The notes under the pieces: generated by a model
Databases searched by the model: none
The model's input: only the letters and a program-made list of their open reading frames with translations
What the model was told of the DNA's origin: nothing
Shown: piece by piece, positions 11,204-18,694 of the stretch
Numbering within the stretch: position 1 is the stretch's first letter
How the letters are laid out: each line of letters begins with the position of its first letter
Position numbers and translations under genes: made by a program
Source of the DNA: Microthrixaceae bacterium
GTDB taxonomy: Bacteria; Actinomycetota; Acidimicrobiia; Acidimicrobiales; Microtrichaceae
Direction: 5' to 3'
NCBI GenBank assembly: GCA_007118345.1
Contig: SKRR01000002.1
Location: 1-63,310 of the forward strand
Length of the DNA stretch: 63,310 nt

Positions 11204-13762
11204 ATGAAGGCACTCCGCAGCTTCACGGTCCGTCCCCACCTCCCCGAGCCGGTCATGGGCCTCGATCGACTCGCCAGCAACCTGCGCTGGTCGTGGGACC
11301 GAGCCACGCGCGACCTGTTCGCGATGATCGACCCGACGGTCTGGGACGTCAGCCACCACGATCCCCGCAGGGTGCTCGCCGAGGTCGCCCCCCGACGGCT
11401 GCAGGAACTGGCGGCCGACGGGGCGTTCCTGGAACGGCTCGCCTCGGCCGAGGCGTCGCTCGACGCCTACGAGCAGCTTCCGCGCTGGTTCCAACAGGAC
11501 ACCCCGGATGCAGCGCTCGGCGAGGGGGTCGTCGCCTACTTCTCACCCGAGTTCGGCATCGCCGAGGCCGTCCCCCAGTACAGCGGCGGGCTCGGCGTCC
11601 TCGCGGGCGACCACCTGAAGGCCGCCTCCGATCTGGGTGTGCCGCTCGTGGCGATCGGGCTCTTCTACCGCCACGGCTACTTCCGACAGTCCTTGACCGT
11701 CGACGGATGGCAACAGGAACGCTTCCCCGACCTGGACCCCCACGCCATGGCCCTGGAGCTGTGCGAGGGCGTGCGCGTCGAGCTCGAACTGGCCGGTGAA
11801 TCGATGCAGGCCCAGGTGTGGAAGGCGATGGTGGGCCGCACCGAGCTCTACCTGCTCGACGCCGACCTGCCCGAGAACCCCGAGTCGTTGCAGATGGTCA
11901 CCGATCGCCTCTACGGCGGCGACGTCGAGCACCGGCTGCGCCAGGAGATCCTGTTGGGCATCGGTGGCGTGCGCGCGCTCGACGCGATGGGCGTGCCCGT
12001 CGAGGTGTTCCACACCAACGAGGGCCACGCCGGTTTCCTCGGCCTGGAGCGCATCCGGACGCTCATGGAGCGCGAGGCGCTGGGCTTCCACGAGGCGCTC
12101 GAGGCGGTGCGCGCGGGAGCGGTGTTCACGACCCACACCCCGGTGCCCGCAGGCATCGACCGCTTCCCCAGGGAACTGATGGAGCGCTACTTCTCGAACT
12201 GGGTCGACGCGTGCGGGATCTCACTCGACCAGTTGATGGCGCTCGGCCACCGTCCCCAGGAGGCTCCCGACGAACCGTTCAACATGGCCGTCATGGGCAT
12301 GCGGCTGGCGGAACGCCGCAACGGCGTCTCTGCCCTCCACGGCGACGTGAGCCGCGAGATGTTCTCCGATCTGTGGCCGGGGGTCCCTGGGGTGGAGACC
12401 CCGGTGGGCTCGATCACCAACGGGGTGCATGGCGCCACCTGGGTCGCGGGTGAGATCGACGAACTGCTCTCCTCGAGCGTCGGCAGCGACTGGCAGTGGG
12501 CGCCACCCGAGGCGTGGGCGGCGGTCGAGCAGATCGACGACCGGGAGTTCTGGCAGGCCCACGGCGCAGCGAAGCTCCGGCTCGTCGAGCACGTCCGGGA
12601 GCGCATGCGCTCCCACGGGCTCGCCCAGGGCCGCTCCGCGTCGGAGCTCGAGTGGGTCGACGACGCCCTCGACCCGGGCGCACTCACCATCTGCTTCGCA
12701 CGACGGATGGCGACCTACAAGCGCGCAGCCCTGCTGCTGAGCCAGCCCGACCGCCTGCGTGCGCTGCTGCTCGACGACCAACGACCGCTGCAGTTCGTGT
12801 TCGCCGGAAAGGCACATCCGGCCGACGACCAGGGCAAGGAACTGATCCGCCAGATCGTCGCCTTCTCCCACGACCCGGCCATCCGGCACCGGTTCGTGTT
12901 CGTCGAGGACTACGACATGGCCCTCGCGCGGTCGCTCGTGTGCGGCGCGGACGTCTGGCTGAACACGCCGGTGCGTCCGATGGAGGCGTCCGGGACCAGC
13001 GGAATGAAGGCCGTGCTCAACGGCGCACTGCACTGCTCGGTGCTCGACGGCTGGTGGGCCGAGTGCTTCGAGCCGGCACACAACGGCGACGGTGCCAACG
13101 GCTGGGCGATCTCGTCGGCCGAGGCCGTCGAGGACGACGCCCGGCGCATCGAGGTCGAGGCCAACAGCCTCTTCGAGCTGCTCGAGACCCAGGTCGTGCC
13201 GCAGTTCCACGACCTGGGTCCGAGCGGCGAGCCGAACGGCTGGATCGCCCGCGCGAAGCGCAGCCTGCGGACCCTGGGTCCGTTCGTCAGCGCCCACCGA
13301 ATGGTGCGCGACTACGTCGAGGAGCTCTACCTTCCGGCGGCGCGGCACAGCAGGCAACTCGACGCCGACGGGTACGCCGGAGCGCGTCAGCTCTCGCACT
13401 TCCGGGCACGACTCAACGAGGTCTGGCACCAGGTGCACGTTGACACCGTCGACGTCGACGACGGCATCGCGGACTTGGGCTCGACCCGCGCGGTGAGCGC
13501 GGTCGTCGCCCTCGGCGAGCTCTCACCCGACGAGGTCGAGGTCCAGCTGCTGACGGGTCACGTCGGCCAGTCGGGTGAGTTGGAGTCGCCCACGAGGGTC
13601 GCGATGGCCGATGAAGGGCTCATCGACGACCGGCACCGTCGGTTCCGGGGCGCGGCCGAGCTCGACACCGCCGGGCGCATGGGCGTCACGGTGCGCATCG
13701 TGCCCCGCCACCGACTCGTCGACGCTCCCGTCGAGTTCGGGCTCGTCGCCTGGGCCGACTGA
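11204..13762 (+). CDS. glgP: Alpha-glucan (glycogen) phosphorylase, DUF3417 type
   Basis: Releases glucose-1-phosphate from alpha-1,4-glucan, opposing the GlgE/GlgB branch. 852 residues. The N-terminus (LASNLRWSWDRATRDLF) is the DUF3417 domain found in the actinobacterial/archaeal phosphorylase subfamily. The GT35 core shows YFSPEFGIAEAVPQYSGGLG, HTNEGHAGF and ARRMATYKRA, and the pyridoxal-phosphate site EASGTSGMKAVLNG has its Lys near residue 602. The C-terminal ~120 residues form a beta-rich extension also usual in this subfamily. It is divergent from the propeller-glgE unit and convergent with the enoyl-CoA hydratase. Confidence 0.95.
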   Translation: MKALRSFTVRPHLPEPVMGLDRLASNLRWSWDRATRDLFAMIDPTVWDVSHHDPRRVLAEVAPRRLQELAADGAFLERLASAEASLDAYEQLPRWFQQDTPDAALGEGVVAYFSPEFGIAEAVPQYSGGLGVLAGDHLKAASDLGVPLVAIGLFYRHGYFRQSLTVDGWQQERFPDLDPHAMALELCEGVRVELELAGESMQAQVWKAMVGRTELYLLDADLPENPESLQMVTDRLYGGDVEHRLRQEILLGIGGVRALDAMGVPVEVFHTNEGHAGFLGLERIRTLMEREALGFHEALEAVRAGAVFTTHTPVPAGIDRFPRELMERYFSNWVDACGISLDQLMALGHRPQEAPDEPFNMAVMGMRLAERRNGVSALHGDVSREMFSDLWPGVPGVETPVGSITNGVHGATWVAGEIDELLSSSVGSDWQWAPPEAWAAVEQIDDREFWQAHGAAKLRLVEHVRERMRSHGLAQGRSASELEWVDDALDPGALTICFARRMATYKRAALLLSQPDRLRALLLDDQRPLQFVFAGKAHPADDQGKELIRQIVAFSHDPAIRHRFVFVEDYDMALARSLVCGADVWLNTPVRPMEASGTSGMKAVLNGALHCSVLDGWWAECFEPAHNGDGANGWAISSAEAVEDDARRIEVEANSLFELLETQVVPQFHDLGPSGEPNGWIARAKRSLRTLGPFVSAHRMVRDYVEELYLPAARHSRQLDADGYAGARQLSHFRARLNEVWHQVHVDTVDVDDGIADLGSTRAVSAVVALGELSPDEVEVQLLTGHVGQSGELESPTRVAMADEGLIDDRHRRFRGAAELDTAGRMGVTVRIVPRHRLVDAPVEFGLVAWAD

Positions 13763-13771
13763 TCCGCCGCC

Positions 13772-14575
13772 TCAGTCGAACACGGCCTTCCCCGGACCCT
13801 CGGTCAAGAACGACCGCACCCCGATCAGTGCGTCGTTCGTGGTGAACGACTGGAGGAACCGACCCTGTTCGATCTCGAGCCCCTCGGACAGGTCGACCTG
13901 CAGGCCCTCATCGATCGCCGACTTGGCCAATGCCAGGGAGTGCCGCGGTCCTCGGGCGAACGTGGCGGCCCACTCGAGGGCGTCGTCGAGCACCGTCTCG
14001 TCGTCGACCACCCGGTCGACGAGGCCGATCCGCAGTGCCTCTTCGGCCTCGATGGTTCGGCCCGAGTAGATCAGGTCCTTGGCGCGCGCCGGTCCGACGA
14101 GGCGCGGGAGGCGTTGCGTCCCGCCGCCACCGGGGATGATGCCCAGGAGGATCTCGGGTTGGCCGAAGCGGGCTCGGCGACCTGCGACGCGGAAGTCGCA
14201 GCTGATCGCGAGCTCACATCCGCCACCGAGGGCGGCACCGTTCACCGCTGCGATGGTCGGGCAGCGCAGCGCCGCGATCGCCTTGGTGGCCCGGAGGAAG
14301 GCGTGACCGACCTCGCCGACCCGTTCCGGGGCCGCGATGGCGAAGGGCTCCTCGCCGCCCCGTTCCGCGAACTCGGCGATGTCGGCACCGGCGGCGAAGA
14401 CCTTCGGCCCGCCGGTCAGCACCACCGCACGAGCACCGTCGCCGACCAGGTTGGGTGCGAGGTGGTCGAGCTGCTCGAGCAGCTCCACACAGAGCGGGTT
14501 GACCTTGCCGTTGTCCAGCGTGATCACCGCCACGCCGTCGTCACGATGTTCGAGGTGTACGAGCTGTTCGACCAT
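13772..14575 (-). CDS. Enoyl-CoA hydratase/isomerase (crotonase family)
   Basis: 267 residues. Crotonase-fold hydratase likely acting on 2-enoyl-CoA in fatty-acid or amino-acid breakdown. Visible are AAGADIAEF (oxyanion hole), GGGCELAISCDFRVAG and FGQPEILLGIIPGGGGTQRL; the two Glu residues that serve as catalytic acid/base in rat crotonase (GCELA and QPEI) are both present, which favours true hydratase activity over isomerase-only relatives. TAGGGT at 14584-14589 sits 8 nt before ATG 14575, a leaderless layout. It runs convergent to glgP with a 9-bp gap; no functional link to the glucan genes is apparent. Exact substrate cannot be told. Confidence 0.9.
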   Translation of the reverse strand: MVEQLVHLEHRDDGVAVITLDNGKVNPLCVELLEQLDHLAPNLVGDGARAVVLTGGPKVFAAGADIAEFAERGGEEPFAIAAPERVGEVGHAFLRATKAIAALRCPTIAAVNGAALGGGCELAISCDFRVAGRRARFGQPEILLGIIPGGGGTQRLPRLVGPARAKDLIYSGRTIEAEEALRIGLVDRVVDDETVLDDALEWAATFARGPRHSLALAKSAIDEGLQVDLSEGLEIEQGRFLQSFTTNDALIGVRSFLTEGPGKAVFD

Positions 14576-14586
14576 GGTCGATGACC

Positions 14587-15345
14587 CTACCGGCCGCGTC
14601 GGGACCTCCGACCCGGCCCGCCGGCCCGCTGACGTGCTGCGAGCAGCGCCCCGAACGCCCGGGCATCGGGCCGTGCCGCGGGGTCGGGGTCCCGCGCCGC
14701 TGCCAGTGCGCCGGCCGACCCCGTGTCGAACGGTGAGAGGACCCAGGCCAGGCTGGCGGCGAGCGCGTACACGTCCCCGGCCGGCGAGGGTGGCGCGCCG
14801 GCCAGCCGCTCCGGCGCCGCGTAGGCAGGCGTCAACCCACCGGGGTGACGTCGCTGCTCGCGCAGCACCGCCAGACCGAAGTCCGCGAGCCGCGGGTGCC
14901 CCTCGTCGTCCACCAGGAGGTTGGCGGGGCTCAGGTCACCGTGCACGACCTCCCGGGCGTGCACCTCGGCGAGTGAGGTGGCGAGCGCGATCGCGATCGG
15001 TACCAGCTCGTCGGCGGTCATCGAACCAGGACCGCGGTCCGCGAGCGAGCCCGCGTCCACGAACTCCGTCACCAGCCAGCCCGTTCCTGCGGCGGTGACC
15101 CCCAGCTCGTGGACGGTGACGATGCCCGGGACATCGCGGAGCCGGGCGAGCGCCCGCCCCTCGAGCTCCAGGCGATCCCGGTGCAGCTCGGAACGTCGCG
15201 GGCCGCCCGGTCGGAGGACCTTCACCGCGACGTCACGGCCGTGGCGTCGGTCCCGCGCACGCCAGACGGTCCCCGAGGTGCCCTCGCCCACCAGCTCCAG
15301 GGGACGCAACCGCGTCGGCAGTCCCACCGGCCACTCGGCGGCCAT
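14587..15345 (-). CDS. Small cytosolic Ser/Thr protein kinase
   Basis: 252 residues, little more than a Hanks-type kinase domain, without membrane helix, PASTA or other sensor domains. Motifs: VGEGTSGTVWRARD (glycine-rich loop), VAVKVLR (ATP-binding Lys), HGDLSPANLL (catalytic loop, with HGD in place of HRD), LADFGLA (Mg2+) and YAAPERLAG. The C-terminal ~50 residues are short and Arg-rich. ATG 15345 lies 5 bp after the zinc permease stop on the same strand, so it is probably the last gene of that transcript. HGD in place of HRD is found in kinases that are not regulated by activation-loop phosphorylation. Target unknown. Confidence 0.88.
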   Translation of the reverse strand: MAAEWPVGLPTRLRPLELVGEGTSGTVWRARDRRHGRDVAVKVLRPGGPRRSELHRDRLELEGRALARLRDVPGIVTVHELGVTAAGTGWLVTEFVDAGSLADRGPGSMTADELVPIAIALATSLAEVHAREVVHGDLSPANLLVDDEGHPRLADFGLAVLREQRRHPGGLTPAYAAPERLAGAPPSPAGDVYALAASLAWVLSPFDTGSAGALAAARDPDPAARPDARAFGALLAARQRAGGPGRRSRRGR

Positions 15346-15350
15346 GTGCG

Positions 15351-16229
15351 TCAGGTCGGCGCCGGCGCCGGCCGTCGGGCCCGTACCGCGGCCGAGAGCT
15401 CCGAGTACGCCATCGCGAGGATGAACAGCGCCACCGCGCTGACCGCCATCGCCGCGCCGGCCGCGAGGCGGTGGTACCACGACAGCAGCAGTCCGGCCAC
15501 GACCGAGACCTGCGCGAGCACCACTGCGGTGATCAACACCCAGATCACCCGACGCACCAACTGGATCGCCGCCGCTGCTGGCGCGGTGATCAGCGCGAAC
15601 ACCAGCAACGTTCCCACCGTGCGGAAGCTCGCGACGATCGTGGCGGTGACGAGCGCCAGCAACAGCGCGTGCGTGAGGCCGGGCCGCAGGCCCATCAGCC
15701 GTGCCGCCGACTCGTTGAAGGCCAGCGCGAGAAAGGCGCGGTAGCCGACCACGACCGCCACGACGGTGATCGCGGCGACCACTGCCCCCAGCACCAGGTC
15801 GCCGGTACCGACACTGGTGATCCCGCCGAAGAGGAAGCTGGTGAGATCGCCGGCAAAGGACCGTGACCGGCTGACGATCAACACTCCGAGCGCGAGCATT
15901 CCGACGAACAACAGGCCGATGGCAGCGTCCTGTCCCAACCGGGCGCGTCGCCCGACCAACGTGATGCCGACCACCATCACCCCCGCGCTGGCGAACGCCC
16001 CGAGGATCGTCGAGAACCCGAGGAGCGTGGCCAGCGCCAGCCCGGGCAGAACACCGTGCGCGAGCGCGTCCCCGAGGAAGGTCATGCCGCGCAGCACGAC
16101 CCACGTGCCGACCAGACCACACGCGATCGCCGCGAACGTTCCCGCGATGAGCGCCCGCTGCATGGTGACCGAACCGGTGAAAGGGTCGATCAGCCAGCCG
16201 AGCGGGCCTGCCGAGGCGAGGATCAGCAC
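15351..16229 (-). CDS. Metal (zinc/manganese type) ABC transporter permease
   Basis: 292 residues, ABC-3 (ZnuB/AztB-like) family with about eight membrane helices. GTWVVLRGMTFLGDALAHGVLPG is the family signature at residues 41-63. It would pass a divalent metal, most likely zinc, delivered by the binding protein encoded just upstream. GTG 16229 is 32 bp after that gene's stop. TAGGGT at 16236-16241, 6 nt before the GTG, could give an additional leaderless promoter. The ATP-binding subunit normally encoded next to this permease is absent; the next gene is a protein kinase. Confidence 0.9.
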   Translation of the reverse strand: MLILASAGPLGWLIDPFTGSVTMQRALIAGTFAAIACGLVGTWVVLRGMTFLGDALAHGVLPGLALATLLGFSTILGAFASAGVMVVGITLVGRRARLGQDAAIGLLFVGMLALGVLIVSRSRSFAGDLTSFLFGGITSVGTGDLVLGAVVAAITVVAVVVGYRAFLALAFNESAARLMGLRPGLTHALLLALVTATIVASFRTVGTLLVFALITAPAAAAIQLVRRVIWVLITAVVLAQVSVVAGLLLSWYHRLAAGAAMAVSAVALFILAMAYSELSAAVRARRPAPAPT

Positions 16230-16261
16230 CGGCCGACCCTACCTCGGGCCACGAAGCACCC

Positions 16262-17539
16262 TCAGGTCTCGGAGATGAGCGCTGCGTTGGTCCGCATCAT
16301 GTCGATGTAGGTGACGGCGTCCGAGTCGTCGGGTCCGAGCGATTCCGTGTAGAGCGAGACGACCTCGGCGTTCCCGATCCGCTCGGCGAGCGCCTCGGCC
16401 ACTTCGTTCGCGCCGGTCACCTCGCCGTAGATCCGGGTCACTCCGGCGGACTCCATCGTGGCGGCGAGCTCATCGAGCTCACGGGCGTTGGGCTCGGCGA
16501 GCGTGCTCGTCGACGGGATGACGGTGCCGATGACCTCGAGGTCGAACGCATCGGCGAGGTAGCCGAGCGCCTCGTGGTTGGTGACGAGCCGTCGCTGCTC
16601 GGGACTCAGGTCTGCGAAGTCGGCGGCCATCTCGTCGGTGAGCCCGTCGAGCTCCTCGATGTAGTCGGCTGCGCACCCGGCCAGTTCGTCGGCGTCGACC
16701 GGCAGACCCTCGAGGCCGGCGAGCGCGGCTTCGATGGCCGGGACGACCTGGGCGACCCGGGCCGGGTCCATCCACACGTGGGGGTCATCGCCCTCGTGGG
16801 TGTGGCCGTGGTCATCGTCGCCATGACCGTGATCATCGTCATCGCCGTGACCGTGGTCATCGTCGCCATGACCGTGATCATCGTCATCGCCGTGACCGTG
16901 ACCATCGTCATCGCCATGACCGTGATCATCGTCATCGCCGTGACCGTGACCATCGTCGCCATGACCGTGATCATCGTCATCGCCATGACCGTGATCATCG
17001 TCATCGCCGTGACCGTGACCATCGTCGCCATGACCGTGACCATCGTCGCCATGATTGTGATCATCGTCATCGCCGTTCCCGTGGTCATCGTCATCGTGCG
17101 AATGACCGTGGCCGTTGGAGTACTCGATCGGCGTCACCAGGGCGGCGGCCTCGAGCAGCTCCACCCCGTCGTCGCCTGCGTCCCGGATCGTGTCCTCGAG
17201 GCCCTCCTCGAGTCCGAGGCCGTTGAAGACCACCAGATCGGCGTCGCGCAGTTGGTCGGCCTCCTGGACCGACGGCTCGAAGTCGTGCGGGTCGACACCG
17301 GGCGGGGTCAGCGACTCGACGGTGAGCGCGCCGCACGCCACGTTCGACGTGACGTCCGCCCAGATCGTGGTGCTCGCCAGCACCATCGGTGCATCAGGCT
17401 GGTCGGCAGGTGTGGTCGGGTCGGCGCCGGCGTCACCGTCGTCGGTTCCGCAGGCGCCGAGCACCAGCGCTCCGGTGGCGAACATAGCGCCGAGGCGGAT
17501 GCCACTCCGGCGGAACGGGGTCGGGAGATGGGAGGCCAT
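16262..17539 (-). CDS. Zinc-type ABC substrate-binding lipoprotein with giant His/Asp repeat
   Basis: 425 residues, against about 300 for usual ZnuA-like proteins. Signal peptide with lipobox LGAC (LVLGACGTDD). The N-lobe carries PHDFEPSVQEADQL; after it comes an insert of about 110 residues made of units like GDDDDHGHG with about 29 His, followed by DPHVWMDPARV and LVTNHEALGYLADAF. PHDFEP, PHVWMDP, NHEALGY and the late Asp of VTYIDMMRTN fit the cluster A-I metal site. The His-rich loop is known in ZnuA proteins as a metal-gathering element, but this one is unusually long. TATGGT at 17546-17551 is 6 nt before ATG 17539. Probably repressed by the divergent Fur-family protein when zinc is sufficient. 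Confidence 0.9.
   Translation of the reverse strand: MASHLPTPFRRSGIRLGAMFATGALVLGACGTDDGDAGADPTTPADQPDAPMVLASTTIWADVTSNVACGALTVESLTPPGVDPHDFEPSVQEADQLRDADLVVFNGLGLEEGLEDTIRDAGDDGVELLEAAALVTPIEYSNGHGHSHDDDDHGNGDDDDHNHGDDGHGHGDDGHGHGDDDDHGHGDDDDHGHGDDGHGHGDDDDHGHGDDDGHGHGDDDDHGHGDDDHGHGDDDDHGHGDDDHGHTHEGDDPHVWMDPARVAQVVPAIEAALAGLEGLPVDADELAGCAADYIEELDGLTDEMAADFADLSPEQRRLVTNHEALGYLADAFDLEVIGTVIPSTSTLAEPNARELDELAATMESAGVTRIYGEVTGANEVAEALAERIGNAEVVSLYTESLGPDDSDAVTYIDMMRTNAALISET
16799..17106 (-). repeat. Degenerate tandem repeat encoding the His/Asp loop
   Basis: Units of mainly 21 or 24 bp (GATGATCACGGTCATGGCGA-like on the minus strand) are repeated about a dozen times, all in multiples of three, so copy-number changes keep the reading frame. 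It codes for GDD(DD)HGHG units. Copies differ by GAC/GAT blocks, consistent with slippage. Confidence 0.9.
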
Positions 17540-17545
17540 GGGGTC

Positions 17546-17614
17546 ACCATAGAATGGGACCGGTTCCCAGAGCCAGTCACACTCGGATTCTCACCGGTTC
17601 CCGACCGCTAGGGT
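17546..17614. promoter_or_regulatory. Divergent zinc-gene promoters with repeated ACCGGTTCCC motif
   Basis: Both genes have -10 boxes: TATGGT (17546-17551, minus strand, 6 nt before the binding-protein ATG) and TAGGGT (17609-17614, plus strand, 7 nt before the regulator ATG 17622). Between them ACCGGTTCCC occurs twice (17559-17568 and 17593-17602), each beginning or ending 6-8 bp from a -10 box, where a repressor would block RNA polymerase. It does not resemble the AT-rich Zur boxes known from mycobacteria, so its identity as a Zur operator is inferred from position only. Confidence 0.45.
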
Positions 17615-17621
17615 GACGTGG

Positions 17622-18083
17622 ATGGACGAGGAGGAACTGCACACGACCGCAGCCCAACGACTTCGGAGCGCGGGCCTGCGCTACACCGGATCGCGCCGGG
17701 CGGTCGTCGGCGTGCTCGCCCGTTCCGACCGACCGCTCACGATCCCGGAGATCCTCGGTGAGGACGGCTCGCTCGCTCAGTCGAGCGCCTACCGGAACCT
17801 GACCGAGTTGATCGGCGCAGGGATCGTGCACCGCATCGTCGCGGGAGACGAGTTCAGCCACTTCGAGCTCGCCGAGGACCTCACCTCGCACCACCATCAC
17901 CTGGTGTGCACCCGGTGTGGGCGGGTCGCGGACGTGACGCTCAGCGACGAGCTCGAGGCATCCCTCGACGTCGCCCTGGCGAAGGTCGCCGAGCAGCAGG
18001 GGTTCCACGCCGAGCACCACCGCCTCGATGTCCTGGGACTCTGTGCCGACTGTGCCCGGACCGAAGAAGGCGTCAGCCGCTGA
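17622..18083 (+). CDS. Fur-family regulator, probably zinc-responsive (Zur)
   Basis: 153 residues. The N-terminal winged helix (AAQRLRSAGLRYTGSRRAVV, SSAYRNLTELIGAGIV) is followed by a dimerisation domain with SHHHHLVCTRCGRV and LGLCADCART, whose two Cys-x-x-Cys pairs form the structural zinc site. ATG 17622 is chosen because the earlier in-frame GTG at 17613 overlaps the TAGGGT -10 box; from 17622 the message is leaderless. The position opposite a zinc-binding lipoprotein and permease argues for Zur rather than Fur or PerR. The last 11 bp overlap the convergent NFU gene. Confidence 0.88.
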   Translation: MDEEELHTTAAQRLRSAGLRYTGSRRAVVGVLARSDRPLTIPEILGEDGSLAQSSAYRNLTELIGAGIVHRIVAGDEFSHFELAEDLTSHHHHLVCTRCGRVADVTLSDELEASLDVALAKVAEQQGFHAEHHRLDVLGLCADCARTEEGVSR

Positions 18084-18333
18084 CGGCCGACCCGAGCTCG
18101 GCGTCGTTGCCGGGCTGGACCACCGAGGTCACCCACGGCACGCGGTCCTTCATGATCCGCTCGATTCCGGCCTTCATCGTCACCGTCGATGCCGGGCAAC
18201 CGACGCACGCCCCGTGGAGCTCGACGGTCACCACCCCCGAGTCCTCGTCGATCCCGACCAGCGAGATGTCGCCGCCGTCGGCCTGGATGGCAGGGCGGAT
18301 GACCTCGATGACCTCTTCGACCTGCGACTGCAC
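18073..18333 (-). CDS. NFU-type iron-sulfur cluster scaffold protein
   Basis: 86 residues, a stand-alone NifU C-terminal domain that carries and transfers 4Fe-4S clusters. IRPAIQADGGDISLV and GACVGCPAST (Cys43 and Cys46) are the defining blocks. GTG 18333 is preceded by AGGAG at 6-nt spacing on the minus strand, a clear ribosome-binding site. It ends inside the Fur-family gene (convergent overlap of 11 bp). Clients could include 4Fe-4S proteins such as the NuoF-like protein and the RNA methyltransferase in this window; that is inference. Confidence 0.9.
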   Translation of the reverse strand: MQSQVEEVIEVIRPAIQADGGDISLVGIDEDSGVVTVELHGACVGCPASTVTMKAGIERIMKDRVPWVTSVVQPGNDAELGSAVSG

Positions 18334-18427
18334 GATGTGCTCCTGGCGGGATGCTCGGGAAGGCGGGGGACGATCATGGCCCCCTGCTACGACGGGGACA
18401 ACACCGCCCGGTAGCGTGGCCTTCCAC

Positions 18428-18685
18428 ATGGTTCCTCCGTCACTGCTCGCCGGAGTCGTCACCCTGCCGCTGGTGGCCCACCAGGGCGGCTGGGACGAGA
18501 TCCTCATGGTCGCCGTGCCCGTCGGGCTGTTCGCCTTCCTGCTGTACGCAGCGAACAAGCGCGCCACTCGCCTGGCCGAGGAGCGCGACCGCCCGACACC
18601 GATCGATGCAGCCTCGGCCAGCGACGACGAGGTGGCCGACGAGCGGGCGGCCGATGCCCCGCCGCGACCACGCGGGCCGATCTGA
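18428..18685 (+). CDS. Small membrane protein of unknown function
   Basis: 85 residues: a short hydrophobic N-terminal segment (LLAGVVTLPLVAH), a membrane helix (about 25-43, EILMVAVPVGLFAFLLYAAN), then a charged Asp/Glu/Arg-rich tail. TAGCGT at 18412-18417 lies 10 nt before ATG 18428, so the transcript may be leaderless. It is divergent from the NFU gene and convergent with murA. No family recognised. Confidence 0.6.
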   Translation: MVPPSLLAGVVTLPLVAHQGGWDEILMVAVPVGLFAFLLYAANKRATRLAEERDRPTPIDAASASDDEVADERAADAPPRPRGPI

Positions 18686-18694
18686 ACCCTGCGT

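Noticed and set aside
16799-17106. Repeat array that might suggest CRISPR
   Set aside because: Units are contiguous, in frame, without unique spacers, and encode protein.
16574-17611. Plus-strand ORF with a VIVAMTVIIVIAV repeat looking like a multi-pass membrane protein
   Set aside because: It is the antisense reading of the His/Asp minisatellite in the zinc-binding lipoprotein gene.
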